The notes under the pieces are model-generated. The model worked only from the letters and a program-made list of their open reading frames with translations, searched no databases and had not been told where the DNA came from. From the NCBI GenBank assembly GCA_047967505.1, contig CM106538.1: DNA of 64,000 nt; one strand, given 5' to 3'. Made by a program: the position numbers and the translations under genes. The stretch comes from Dipteris shenzhenensis. Its lineage: Eukaryota > Polypodiophyta > Polypodiopsida > Gleicheniales. Positions 44,149 through 55,195 of this stretch are shown piece by piece; position 1 is the stretch's first letter; the number at the start of each line of letters is the position of its first letter.

Positions 44149-45050
44149 TTGCCTCCCAACCGACCGGAATACCATCGCATTAATCTACTTTTGGACTTGA
44201 CACCTCCAAGTAAGTTCCCATATCGACTTTCCAAGTCTATGGAGGGGGAGTTAGAGCAGCAATTGTCTCAATTACTGCGCGTAGGGTTTATTAGACCTTC
44301 TTCTTCGCCTTTTGCTACACCATTCTATTTGTGGCAAAGAAGGAGAAGTCCGCATGACTATGTGTCGACTACAGAGCACTCAACAAGCTTATGGTAAGCC
44401 ACAAGTTTCCTATGCCCTGCATTGAGTACATCTTGGAAAGACTCAATGGTGCAAGATTTTTTTCAAAGATTGACATCAAGAGTGGCTACCATCAAGTCCG
44501 TATTTTTGAAGCGGACATCCCAAAGACAACTTTTCGAATAGAGCGAGCTCATTACGAGTTTGTAGTCATGCCCTTTGGTCTGAAGAATGCACCACCAACA
44601 TTCAACAAGATGATGTCGCGGGTATTCACAGAGTATATAGGGAAGTGCCTGTTCATCTTTCTCGATGATATCCTGATCTTTTCCGCTACAGCCGAGCAAC
44701 ATATTAAGGATGTGCGATGTGCCCTACAGGTATTACGTGATAACTAGCTATACCTCAATGCAAAGAAAAGTGAATTTGGCTTGCTAGAAATTCAATATTT
44801 GGGCTACATCATTAGTGCTCAAGGGATTCGATTGGACCCTGAGAAGATCCAAGCTATCACAAGTTGGGCTGTCCACTCGATGGCTCAAGAGATTGGATCC
44901 TTTGTGGGTTTGTGTCAAGCATACAGCTCACACATGGAGGGTTTCTCAACATACGCAACCCCTCTTATAGATTTACTCAAAGGGGTAAAGATACGCAGAC
45001 AAAAGTTCAAGTCATAGGCAAAGCTTTGCAGGCCTTCCATGACTTGTAAC
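44149..45050 (+). pseudogene. Chromovirus reverse transcriptase
   Basis: The order is typical: PPNRPEYH, LEQQLSQLLRVGFIRPSSSPFATP, a frameshift near 44394, then PMPCIEYILERLNGARFFSK, IDIKSGYHQVRI, VMPFGLKNAPPTF and the catalytic FIFLDDILIFS (44652-44685). A stop at 44745 is followed by more of the same frame (KKSEFGLLEIQYLGYIIS). The catalytic residues are intact but the frame is broken several times. Confidence 0.9.
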
Positions 45051-45052
45051 GG

Positions 45053-45480
45053 TTGGCCATGACAACACCAGTTATGAAGATCGCCTATTGGGATGATCCA
45101 TTTTTGGTAATCACAGACGCTAGCAATGTCGCCATAGGGGCAATTTTACAGCAAAAGGATAGACTCGTGGCATATTACAGCAGAAAGCTTAACGATGCCG
45201 AAAAGAACTATTCAGTGTATGATAGAGAGCTCCTCGGTGTCATCCAAGCATTAAAACATTGGAAGCCTTTCCTATACAGAAGGACTTTCATGGTTAAGAC
45301 AGATCACCAAGCCCTTAAGTGGCTTCAGACAATGCCTAGTGCGCAATGGAGCGATCGGCAACAACGGTGGAGCCAAATATTCCAGTAGTTTGGGGGAATA
45401 ATCGAGTACGTTCTTAGCAAAAACAACCCCGTTGCCAACGCTCTCAGTCGGAAAGGTTCCATCTAGACCATTGAGCATGC
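45053..45480 (+). pseudogene. Chromovirus RNase H
   Basis: FLVITDASNVAIGAILQQ, VAYYSRKLNDAEKNYSVYDRE, ELLGVIQALKHWKPFL and VKTDHQALKWL give a standard gypsy RNase H with Asp and Glu residues in place. The end NNPVANALSRK follows a stop at 45386. It is in the same frame as the integrase. Confidence 0.88.
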
Positions 45481-45489
45481 CATTGTGCT

Positions 45490-46270
45490 TGAAATCAAAG
45501 GAAAGGATCTTGATAGCATGAAGGCACAGTACGCGAAGTCAGCAGAGTTTGGCACACAATTCTAGTTAGCCACGACGCTTGCTCCAGGCCATTACTCATT
45601 AGAGGATGGTTGGATTTTCTATAAGAAAAGATTATGTGTACTCAAAGACAAACGGCAGTTGCTTCTTCATGATGCCCATGATGTCCTTACCAGTGGTAAC
45701 AGAGGTATCAACAGGACTTTGGAGAAGTTAGAGCACTATTTCTATTGGCCAAAGATGCAGAAGGACGTATACGGCTATGTTCAGAATTGTCAGATATGCC
45801 AAAAGGTCAAGGCTTCCCAGAAGAAAGCGACAGGCTTACTTATGCCATTGCCAATCCCCGACGGTCCTTTTCAGGACATAGGTATGGATTTCGTGGGGCC
45901 ACTTCCAACATCTGCAGGTACGCGTAATACTCAATGTCTTAATATTGTTTGTCACTTTAGTAAATATTGTATGCTTATTCCTTGCAAACAAACAGCAAGC
46001 GCTGAAGATGTAGCTCGTTTGTTTATCAAGTATTAGTATCCCATTGGAGGGTTGCCAAAGACCATCACAGGACTCCAAGTTTACGTCTAACTTTTGGCGA
46101 GCCTTGTTTGATAATTTTGGTACTAAGCTATAGATGTCCAGCGCTTTCCATTCGCAATCGAACGGTGAGATGGAAAAGTATAATGGTATGGCATTTGATA
46201 TTTTGAAATCATATTGTCATGATGCTCAGGGAAAGTGGGAGCAGTTTCTTCCCCCAGGCCATTCTAAATG
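45490..46270 (+). pseudogene. Chromovirus integrase core
   Basis: A zinc-binding module (HDAHDV, INRTLEKLEHYFYWPKM, CQICQ) is followed by IGMDFVGPLP with the first catalytic Asp. The frame breaks at 46034. The remainder of the core is degraded, but a Glu-bearing SQSNGEMEKYN block is visible near 46150-46180. Confidence 0.85.
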
Positions 46271-46460
46271 ATACCTATTCTTCGAGTTTACCTCACTCGT
46301 CACCCGGATGGTGTCTCCATCTCTTGAAGCCAACAAAACCACTGAATCAATGGTAGATATTATGGAGTCCGTGAAAAGCCGCATTGCCAAAGCTCAAGCA
46401 TCGTAAACGCGCCAGGCTAACAAATCCAGACGAGATGTCCAGTATAAAGAGGGGCAATGG

Positions 46461-46895
46461 GTGTATTTACGTATTATCAAGCAAAGATTGAAGCAGGTGG
46501 GCAAGCGATGCCCTAAGCTGTCCTTCAGGAGCTTCGGACCATTCCCTATTATTCAAAAGATCAATGATGTCTCGATGAAGTTACGCCTTCCAGACAGTTG
46601 GACTATGCACAATGTGTTTCATGTAGCTTGGTTGAAGCCATATTTTGGACCTCCTCTTTCAAAGATTTCCGACGAGCAACAACCTAAAGTTCTTGATGAA
46701 GCCGAAGTTTTGCAGCCAGAACAGATCCTTCATAATAAATTCAAGCATGGGTTAGGACGCAGGATGCGGGAGTTTTACACCAAGTTCTGTGATCGAGGTA
46801 CTCATGAAGCAGTATGGTTGTACGGAGATTTTTTCCAAGAGTTTCCCCAGATATTGGCGGACTACTTGGAAGCAATGAACCTACCGCCAAGTTAA
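46461..46895 (+). pseudogene. Integrase C-terminus with GPF module and chromodomain
   Basis: An uninterrupted 145-codon tail reads KLSFRSFGPFPIIQKIN, then NVFHVAWLKPYFG, and ends with a chromodomain-like stretch (VLQPEQILHN, HEAVWLYGDFFQEFPQILAD). This identifies the element as a chromovirus. In the family the chromodomain targets integration to marked chromatin. The Tyr/Trp cage is only partly conserved (FYTKF, AVWLY). Confidence 0.85.
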
Positions 46896-46906
46896 GGAGG
46901 AGGGAA

Positions 46907-47997
46907 TGTCACATGCACTCCTGCACTTGGGTGCAAAGTGACACACTAGCTACATCGACAAGTGCGTAATAGTTCCCTAATAGGAGATTTTGTCGTATGA
47001 TGTGACCCCTTTTGTGAGCCCTTGTCCAGGGACAGCAGTCAGGCACAAGCTACGTAAGTCAGTATCTCAGCCTTAGGTCAAGTCAAAAGATCAGTCCTTG
47101 TTCACTGGTACCCACTGGAGAACCGTAGGGTAGTGTTTCCGTCTTAGGTTTAGGTCTAGGATAGGAGCCCTTTTGGGCCCCCTCAGGGCTGGAACAAGTG
47201 AAGAGAATGGCAGGGGAAGGGCTGCCTTTATAGGCTACCTTGCACCCCTCCCTAGGCTACCTTTATGGGGCCTAGGTTTGGCATTCATGGGGCCAGCCAA
47301 CCAGCCCCAAAAGCCCTATAAATAGGGGGCCTCCAAGCCCTCTTTCCTCATTCAGTTCTCCCAGCACTGCAGCCTCCTACAGCTCCTCTCTAGCCTCCCC
47401 TCTGAATAGCTTGACACTCCCCAGCGGTGGTCCTCTGACCAGCCTCAGCCCTTGGCATCAATTCAGCCGTCTGGGAACGGTGTTACGCAGCACATCAGAT
47501 GGGGAGTCGCGACAGCGAACGGAGTAAGGTTTGGGGTCTGTTTCAGCAGCTCTTTTCATTTATCTCTTACAGTTTTACACAGCTCATTCTCAGCTCTTTA
47601 TTTCAATCATCTCTTAGCTCTCTTTTAGGATCTATCACTCCTAGCTTTCACTCTCTCACTCATGCAGTAAACCTACATTTCGGTGGATAGCATAAGCCTC
47701 TCCCTTGCCTTGTAGAAGCGTCCTACATCGTCAGTGTGGACAGCATCAAGGTCTCGGTATTGGTTGGCGTTGCCTCTTAGGTCTTTGGGTCTACTATACG
47801 TGTGCACAGTGAGCTCTTCAAAAGCACATTTCGTGCTCTCTCGAAGAGTGTTCTTTGTATTTCTCAGTTCTCCAAGTATAAAGCAAATTCTCCCCTGATT
47901 GGGGGAGGGGGCCCTCAATGGGTATAGGGACCCAATCGGTTGTCGACTCTACTCTCTCTCTACCCTCATCTCCTTTTTCTTTCTATGGTAAACAACA
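46907..47997 (+). mobile_element. 3' LTR of the chromovirus
   Basis: A purine tract (AAGGAGGAGGG, 46894-46904) overlaps the stop codon and leads into TGTCACATGCAC at 46907. A TATAAATA box lies at 47317-47324, about 410 bp inside, followed by a C/T-rich segment. The right end is uncertain; TG...CA ends near 47995-47997 are plausible. No second LTR is in the window to confirm it. Confidence 0.6.
47317..47324 (+). promoter_or_regulatory. TATA box of the chromovirus LTR
   Basis: TATAAATA followed by a G run and a C/T-rich stretch. The context fits the U3/R boundary of a plant LTR. Confidence 0.6.
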
Positions 47998-48775
47998 CTA
48001 ATTCCTCGCTAAAGGTTTAAAGAAGGTCTTGTTGTGAATTACACGATTAGATTACCGTTGCATGTTACAATTACAATAAGTATTTGGCTTCTGTAGGTGA
48101 CAAAGAATCAATTGGTTTTTTGTTGAAATTGCTCCTTGGCCAAGAAAAAGTGCATCACTTTAGGTTGACCTTCTTATATATCCATAGTCACTATCATAGT
48201 AACCATGCAACCTAGTGTGCCTTCCTTTGTATTCAACTTCGAAATAGTTTTGTTCCTCTCATGTATCTCGACACTCTTTGAGTAATGCCTCAACTAGCTT
48301 TGCTTATCCTTAAAGCCTTGCTTTTCCTAGATTAGCCTTGCTTTTTGTAGTCTATGGGGTCTAAACTTCATGCATGCTAGCTCGAGTCTCAAGCTTAGGT
48401 ATGCAATAATTTTGAAAATCACAAGGGAATCAAATATAATGGGGAAATCTCTTGTAAGAAACTTAGAAGCTCCGTCATTTGTGCGTGTCCACAAATCACA
48501 GAAAAGTAAAACTATAAATTGCAGCAGAAACAATGAAACTTTGGAGGTCTGTTGATTCTTAGAAATAGCGAGTGCCCACAAAAAAGTCACAAGCTATAAA
48601 TTGCAGAAATCACAAAATTTTCAGGTCTGCCAATCGGAAAGTGCAATCTTGATTTCTGGAACAGCAGATTCAGAATTCACACTGACTTGTTTTTGACAAA
48701 GATTCATGACCTATAAAGGCAGCTTCCTATCGTAAGATTACAATTGGACTCAAATGGCTAACCCCACAAGCACAA
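47998..48775. other. Non-coding stretch 3' of the PPR gene
   Basis: No gene was recognised. The part closest to 48775 should contain the 3' untranslated region of the minus-strand PPR gene. A short repeat of CTATAAATTGCAG with flanking ACAAATCACAGAAA-like bases (about 48510 and 48594) was noted. Confidence 0.45.
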
Positions 48776-51244
48776 TTAGCAGCCCACCAGCTCTGTCCTG
48801 GCTTCTTCCATGCTGTTCACTCTCATTGCCACAACTTCCTCCTCCAGCATGGGAGCGTCTGCGTAGATGTTAGACATGAACACATAGGCTGCAGCATCCT
48901 TTTCATCTAACTGCAATGCATGTTTAAAGGCCAGTCTTCCAAGCTCCACATTTCCCCACTTTCTAGAAGCCCCCAACACCTTATGCCACATCACGAGATT
49001 GGGATGAAAAGGCATGTTCTTCACCATTGCTATAGCCTCATCTAATTGGCCTGCACGGCCAAGGAGATCAACCATGCAAGCATGGTGCACGGCCGTTGGA
49101 GGGATCCCATAGTTCTTGGTCATGGCCTCAAAGTATTCTTGGGCCTTATCTACTAGACCTGTATGACTGCATACATTAAAAACGATCAGGAATGTGACCC
49201 GACCTGGCTCAAAGCCTTCTCCTCTCATTTTCTCAACCATATGGAAAACAATTTCACTTTCCCCTAGTTGGGCATATCCTGCAATTAGTGCATTCCACGA
49301 GACTTCGTCTCGAATTGGCAGCTTGTTAAATGCTTCCCGTGCTTCTGCAAGCGAGCCACATTTGGCATACATGTCCAACAAGGTGTTGCCAACAATAAGA
49401 TCCCTTTCCAGCCCATTTCTCGCAATCTCTGAATGTATTTCTCGCCCCTTGTCAATGGTTCCTATGCTGCCACAAGCTTTCAAGCTGCAAACAAATGTGA
49501 CAGCATTTGGAGTGACGCCCTCCAGTTGCATCTGTCCAAAACATTTCAGTGCTTCCTCACCAAGCCCATGCTCTGCATATCCTGCAATCAGTGCAGTCCA
49601 GGAGACCTCATTCCGAACTTGCACCTTGTCAAACACTTCCCGTGCTTTTGCAAGCAAGCCACATTTGGCATACATATCCACCAAAATGTTGCCAATAGTA
49701 AGATCCCTTTCCAGCCCATTTCTCGCAATCTCAGCATGTATTTCTTGGCCCTTGCCCACAGCTCCTATGCTGCCACAAGCTTTCAAGCTGCAAACAAATG
49801 TGACGGCATTTGGGAAAACACCCTCCAACAGCATCTGTCCAAAACAGTTCAGCGCTTCCTCACCAAGCCCTTGGTCAGCATATCCTGAGACTAGTGCAGT
49901 CCATGATATTACATCTCGAACTTGCAACTTGTCAAACGCTTCCCGTGCTTTAGCAAGTAAGCCACATTTGGCATACATGTCCACCAAGGTATTGCCAACA
50001 AAAAGCTCTCTTTCCAACCCCTTTCTGGAAACCTCTGCATGTATTTCTAGGCCCTTGTCTATAGCTCCTATGCTGCCACAAGCTTTCAAGCTGCAAACAA
50101 ATGTGACAGCATTTGGAGAGACACCGTCCAGTTGCATCTGTTGGAAGCAGTCCAACACTTCTTCACCTAGCCCATGTCTGGCATATCCTGCAACGAGTGT
50201 ATTCCAGGAGACTACGTCTCGATCTGGCAGCTTGTCAAGTGCTTCCCATGCTTTTGCAAATGATCCACATTTAGCATACATATCCACCAAGGTGTTGCCA
50301 ACAAAAGTCTCTCTTTCCAACCCCATCCTGGCAATCTCAGCGTGTATTTCCCAGCCTTTGTCTACGGCTCCTATGCTACCACAAGCTTTCAAGCTGCAAA
50401 CAAATGTGATAGCATTTGGAGAGACACCCTCCAATTGCATCTGTTCAAAACAGTTCAGCGCTTCCTGATTAGGACCATGTTCGGCATAGCCTGCTATTAG
50501 TGCAGTCCACGAGACTACGTCTCGCGCTGGCAGCTTGTCAAAAATTACCTGTGCTTTTGCAAGTAACCCACATTTGCAATACATATCCAGCAAGGTGCTG
50601 CCAACGAAAAGATCTCTTTCTAATCCCTTCGTAGAAATCTCAGCATGTATTTCTTCACCTCGTTCCAGATCTTTTAGCCTAGAACAAGCCTTCAGTAAAG
50701 CCACGAAGGTGTACTTGCTAGGATGTACAGAATCCTCTCGCATTTTCTGGTACAGGTCGAGCGCATGCTGTGATTCCCCACCTTCAATATAACCCCTGAT
50801 GAGAGAAGTCCAAGAATGCACACTCCGATCAACTAACCTGTTAAATACCTGCTGTGCATCACACATGCTTCCAACTTGCACCAACGTTTGGATGAGGTAG
50901 TTCCCAAGAGATCTATAATCTTCCAGCCCATTTTTGCATATGTAGGCATGCAAGCGCTTAATATATGCTACATTTTTATCTGTTCGGCACTTAAGCACAA
51001 TGCATATAAGCCTCTGAACAGAAGGCAGATGCGGCATCCGTTCCATAGACGTGAGTGCCTCCTCTAAGCTAAGAGCGTCCCAGGCACTCGTCTCTTGCAG
51101 TTCTTGTGCTTTAGAAGCATTCATGTGAAAGCCAGCCTTGCCACAAAGCCAACGTTCCTCCAGCACCGCTGGGCTTGATAGCAGGTGTGGTCCTGCGCCA
51201 TTAACAAGTCCCTGCCAAGCATCTGAGCGACGGCAGGGCTGCAT
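48776..51244 (-). CDS. PLS-class pentatricopeptide repeat protein, truncated E domain
   Basis: An intronless 822-codon gene, ATG at 51244 and TAA at 48776. The PPR family binds organelle RNA; PLS members mostly serve in C-to-U editing. After an N-terminal region with no clear motif (1-75), PLS repeats run from about 78 to 715. Five successive ~101-residue P-L-S units (starting near 142, 243, 344, 445, 546) are almost identical: VVSWTALIAGYAEHG, NAVTFVCSLKACGSIGA, GLERDLFVGNTLVDMYAKCG. At the DNA level the unit is exactly 303 bp (shared block at 49471, 49774, 50077, 50380). An E-like region follows (MVDLLGRAGQLDEA, KNMPFHPNLVMWHKVLGA, YVFMSNIYADA), then 30 unusual residues. There is no E+ or DYW deaminase, so any editing would need a partner protein. 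Organelle targeting is likely from the family but not evident by eye. Confidence 0.92.
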   Translation of the reverse strand: MQPCRRSDAWQGLVNGAGPHLLSSPAVLEERWLCGKAGFHMNASKAQELQETSAWDALSLEEALTSMERMPHLPSVQRLICIVLKCRTDKNVAYIKRLHAYICKNGLEDYRSLGNYLIQTLVQVGSMCDAQQVFNRLVDRSVHSWTSLIRGYIEGGESQHALDLYQKMREDSVHPSKYTFVALLKACSRLKDLERGEEIHAEISTKGLERDLFVGSTLLDMYCKCGLLAKAQVIFDKLPARDVVSWTALIAGYAEHGPNQEALNCFEQMQLEGVSPNAITFVCSLKACGSIGAVDKGWEIHAEIARMGLERETFVGNTLVDMYAKCGSFAKAWEALDKLPDRDVVSWNTLVAGYARHGLGEEVLDCFQQMQLDGVSPNAVTFVCSLKACGSIGAIDKGLEIHAEVSRKGLERELFVGNTLVDMYAKCGLLAKAREAFDKLQVRDVISWTALVSGYADQGLGEEALNCFGQMLLEGVFPNAVTFVCSLKACGSIGAVGKGQEIHAEIARNGLERDLTIGNILVDMYAKCGLLAKAREVFDKVQVRNEVSWTALIAGYAEHGLGEEALKCFGQMQLEGVTPNAVTFVCSLKACGSIGTIDKGREIHSEIARNGLERDLIVGNTLLDMYAKCGSLAEAREAFNKLPIRDEVSWNALIAGYAQLGESEIVFHMVEKMRGEGFEPGRVTFLIVFNVCSHTGLVDKAQEYFEAMTKNYGIPPTAVHHACMVDLLGRAGQLDEAIAMVKNMPFHPNLVMWHKVLGASRKWGNVELGRLAFKHALQLDEKDAAAYVFMSNIYADAPMLEEEVVAMRVNSMEEARTELVGC
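49471..50410 (-). repeat. 303-bp tandem units within the PPR gene
   Basis: The block CACAAGCTTTCAAGCTGCAA occurs at 49471, 49774, 50077 and 50380, always 303 bp apart. The conserved spacing and near identity point to recent unit duplication or gene conversion. Confidence 0.95.
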
Positions 51245-53173
51245 AGTTTCGACCTTCTAAAGTATGATCATCTTCTGGAGAAACGCTCTAAGTCGCTAGA
51301 GGAGGGAGTTGTCTTGTTACTCGGGGGAGGGAGCTCTCAACGAGGAAGCTCTCAAAGAGAGCTCCCTCCCTCTCTTCCCTGAAACCATTCACTCATTCAT
51401 TGTTGCAACTTCACATTTGGTCGGCCCTGATCTGGGTTTTGTTTATTAGCATTGCCTCCTTAAAAGGTTCGCACGAGGGGCACGTGTCGGACCTCCAACC
51501 CGAGGCCCGGTTACATCGTGTGGGAACATTTTGAGTCAGTCGCGTTGGAGAGGGGGGAGGATTTTGGAAAATTCACAAAGCCAGGCCAGCACTCCAACGC
51601 CGCAAAAATGTTGGTGATAGCATTTACGAGGCGAGGGGCTACAAATCCTTCTTCCCGATGCTAGATCAACGCCACTCCGATGTGGGGAGGCCCTCTTAGA
51701 GGCTTTCTTAACCTACTTTGAGATGGTTGTTGGCTTTTCAGCTTTTCGCTTGTGTGTGGCTGTTGGCTTTTCAACTTTTAGCTTGTGTGTGCTTTTAACC
51801 CCCCTCCAACTTGGCTATAAATCAATTCAGGGGCTCTCCCTGGAACGATTGCCTTGGCTTCCTCCAGCTACAAGTCTTCAAGTCACTTCAAGCTTTCCGG
51901 TCGCTCATCCAAGTCTCGCGTGTTCGTTTGTGAGCACAATGCTAAAGCCGATTCGCCTTTTAATTGCTAAAGTCGTTGCTTGAAAAAAAAAGTTGCTATC
52001 CAGAAAGCCGTTTGCCAAAAAAGCAGGTTCGCTTATTAAAAAAAACCCATTTTCCTGTTGAAAGGGCTTTATGCTAGCCAAACGGGCTTTATGCCTGCCG
52101 GTGAAGAGATTGTCGTCTACTGGATCTGTTTATAAAAATAAAGCCAAAAAAACCCCTAGAAAGTTGACATTAAAACTTTACAAGTATCATTCGTAAAACC
52201 TTCAAGGAAAAATAACACCGATTTACCTTTCAGTTTTAAATTATAGTTTTTTTTTTAAAAGGCAGTCGCTTTGCAGTTAGTGTGAGAGCATACAAATAAC
52301 TATAGAACCTTGGCAAAGCCTAATGGATCTTGCGAGTCCTCAAAGCGTTTCTTTTTTATTATTTCTTACTTAACAATCGACAATGTCTAAAGACCCGTAA
52401 AACCCACAAGTTGGAGCCAAGTACTTTCGTGCATACATGCACCCTTGTTATAATGAAGGATTGAAACTCTTTTGTGAATTTCCACTTGTAGTTTTTTAAA
52501 AGAGTAACTAAGTTCTATGTTTCAAATTGCCATTTATGGAGATCATCCTACAAAAATTGCCTTTTAATGGCCCAACTCCCTTTCAAAAACCGTTTGCTCT
52601 CTCTTTTGCATCCAAAAGATGTTTTATCACACTATACTAGGAGGCAATGCCCAAAGCACACTTATGCACTCTTGTTTGCCTAATAGGGCTGATCACTTCG
52701 GTCCATTTTTTAATACATGTTTATTCTGTAGATAAGATGATGACTTTGCGAGAAATTTACAGGCCTTGAGACTTAGGCCAAGCCCTAGGAAGGTGAAAAT
52801 TTAGAAAGGAGGTATGGTGGGTAGCAATGAGAAGAAGATTTGGACATCTCAAGACTTTGATCGAGATGCAAGGAAACCTCCTAGAGTAATTATGGTTGTC
52901 CCATCCAAGCGTTTGCAATCCTTAAATTATACTATGAAAGGTCCATGAAAGGAGAGCTTAGGAAGAACGCTAAAGAGTGGCAGGGAAGAAGCGTCACCTG
53001 CTGCAATCTCACTAGAAAAGATATGTGCATAGTCCAATCTAAAAGAACGCTTGGTTTAGAGAAAGGAGGTTGAAATAAAATTTCTCAAAAGGTCGAGACA
53101 TGAAGCAGATGTGTAGATATGAAGGATCCAAGGAAGGAGTGTACTCAACCACTTTATAAGCCAAATCAAGAAT

Positions 53174-53176
<3 letters not shown>
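51245..53176. other. Non-coding stretch upstream of PPR
   Basis: No gene was recognised. It includes the PPR leader and promoter region, a near-perfect ~33-bp tandem pair (51726-51757, 51759-51790) and AT-rich sequence to the CT microsatellite. Confidence 0.5.
51325..51370. repeat. Perfect 14-bp inverted repeat upstream of PPR
   Basis: GGGAGGGAGCTCTC (51325-51338) and its exact reverse complement (51357-51370) enclose 18 bp. It sits about 80-125 bp before the PPR start, in the likely 5' leader. It could fold in the transcript. Confidence 0.85.

Positions 53177-53222
<46 letters not shown>
53177..53222. repeat. (TC)23 microsatellite
   Basis: An uninterrupted TC array of about 46 bp. Confidence 0.97.
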
Positions 53223-53225
<3 letters not shown>

Positions 53226-53650
53226 CTCTCCTAGAAACAACAGCATATAAAGAATCTATGTTAATTCATAAATCTTTGAAAGTGGTTTTCTAAGTTTATT
53301 GCTCTGTCTGTGAGTGATTGGTTATGTGTGTCCTCGAGGTGGTTGTGTAGGTTGGGAGTTTCAATGTGAGATCTAAGAGAAGAAGGTGTGAAGATCTTTC
53401 TAGTGAGGGTCCCAAGGGAGGCTCAATGAGCAATGATTATCTGAAGACTAGTCTTGTTGAAGGAGAGAATGAGATGATTGCCTGGGAATTCCTATTTGAG
53501 CCCTGAGGAATGCGTGTCATTTGCTAAAACTTTGCCCAAGAGGTAGTACAGGGGGTAGGCAAAGAACATGAGGATAAGAGAAGGAAGAACGAAGAGCATA
53601 TGCTGAAAGAAACTAGTAGGGGGTTTCTCATCCCTCTTGAAGGAAGAAGC

Positions 53651-53790
53651 ATGTCACATCCTATGTGCAGACATATTACCCGTCACCGGGCTTGCATGCT
53701 CAATAGAGTACTAGAGTGAATGATAATGAGTGATTAAAGGCGATTAGGCTTCATGATTTACTTTTGTGGTAATTACTTCTCGATGTGGTG
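53651..53790 (+). mobile_element. LTR-like remnant
   Basis: A TGTCACATCC start after a purine-rich GAAGGAAGAAG is followed by AGAGTACTAGAGTGAATG and GTGATTAAAGGCGATTAGG-like sequence. This resembles the opening of LTR 1 (11635-11700: GTGATTAGAGGTGATTAGG, CTTCATTATTTA). The rest does not match, so this is a relic of a related family. Confidence 0.45.
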
Positions 53791-55195
53791 GCTTTCATTA
53801 GCCATGTCTATCGCCCGGGGGATTCACTCTTCATGAAAGGGGGACGTCACCTGCGTGCATGAACTTCAAGAAAACCCCCTATTTAAGATCCATGTAGGAT
53901 GATAAAACACCCCTATTTAAGCTTATAAGATACCACCAAAATTCTATTATGTCCCCCCTTTCCTTAAATCTACATTCTTTCTCAAGCATTTAGATCACAC
54001 AATAAGAAAATTTAGATTACTTTCCCTATGACTATTTAAAACCATACACAAAACCAAACTTGTTTGGACTAGTTATCCAAGGTAGCCTATACTATGTCCC
54101 CCCCTCTTAAATATGGCATGGCCCCCCTAACTTAAATTCAATATTGGGAAAAAATAAAAGGCCCCCCACCCCTAATGTATAAGCTTATGCCTCATTAAAA
54201 AAAACCCCCCTATTGTACACTCACATGATATCATAAGTTTCCTCTTGTGAATCCCCCGGGGTCTATCGTGGCTAAGATTCCATCGGGCTAGGAGCAACAG
54301 CTAATTACCTGCCACCGCAGTGGCCTGCTCACCCATCATCGAGCGTCTGATTCAAGATTGCCAGCTTGTCTTGGGTGGTACTTAATATTCCACCGTGGTG
54401 GCGTACAATTAATATGGATGGAATCCCAAGCTCCTGCCACCACGGTGGCTCAAACTTTATAATATATAATATCTGTAGCATTTGGCATTTTACTATGTTG
54501 CTCGCATCTACCCCTACTCGGCTACTTTACTTCACACCCCTCCTCCATATATTTTCTACCCCTGGTCTACTTTGCTCCATGCTCCCTCCTCCAACTCTTG
54601 TTACTCATCTTCTCCATTGCTCATCTTCTGCTCACCCACTCATCTTCACACACTACTAATTAACACTAAATAGTACTATTTAGTCATAATGAGTATTCTA
54701 TTTAGTCATAATAACTGACTTGAAAGAGCAAACAATACTATTTTGTCCTATCTTTATTCCTAGGACTGATTTCTAAAATATGGTCTATACTATAAACATA
54801 TTACGTCCTCGGTGTAGTATTTAGTACTATGATTCTATGATTTAGTGCTAAATTTGCTTCATATAGAGTCTGTTACAGTGTTAAATGTTAGCTTTAACAT
54901 TTGAACAATACTAATATTATCCTTGATAGTACTAAATAGTTGTAAAGAGTACCAAATAATAGTGTGTAACTTGGGCTTTGTTGTTGAAAGAAGGAAGATG
55001 CATCTCTGTGAGCTCCAAGAAATGGGTGGGACGTATTGCATACTTTTTTGGGCCAAGCCTATGCCTGCAAACATCCTTCTTGTTCGGGAAAACCCTGGTG
55101 TTGTCTTTCCAGAACTGGACAACACATTGAACAATCTCACAACTTAAGGAATCCTGTCTATGCTTTCGACCTTCATTTGCCCATTTGAAGGAAGC
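53791..55195. other. Non-coding stretch with inverted motifs and AT-rich part
   Basis: No gene was recognised. C-runs occur at 53947-54200. CCACCGTGGTGG (about 54391) and CCACCACGGTGG (about 54438) form a perfect 12-bp inverted repeat. From 54650 to 54980 the DNA is AT-rich with repeated TAGTACTAT/TTTAGTCAT-like words. A frame of 93 codons at 54859-55140 (minus) was not recognised. Confidence 0.45.

Noticed and set aside
49194-50468. 424-codon plus-strand frame with repeats
   Set aside because: It is antisense to the PPR gene. Its repeats only mirror the 303-bp PPR units.
54859-55147. Opposing frames of 93 and 74 codons
   Set aside because: Neither resembles a known protein and the two overlap antisense in AT-rich DNA; the evidence is too weak to call a gene.
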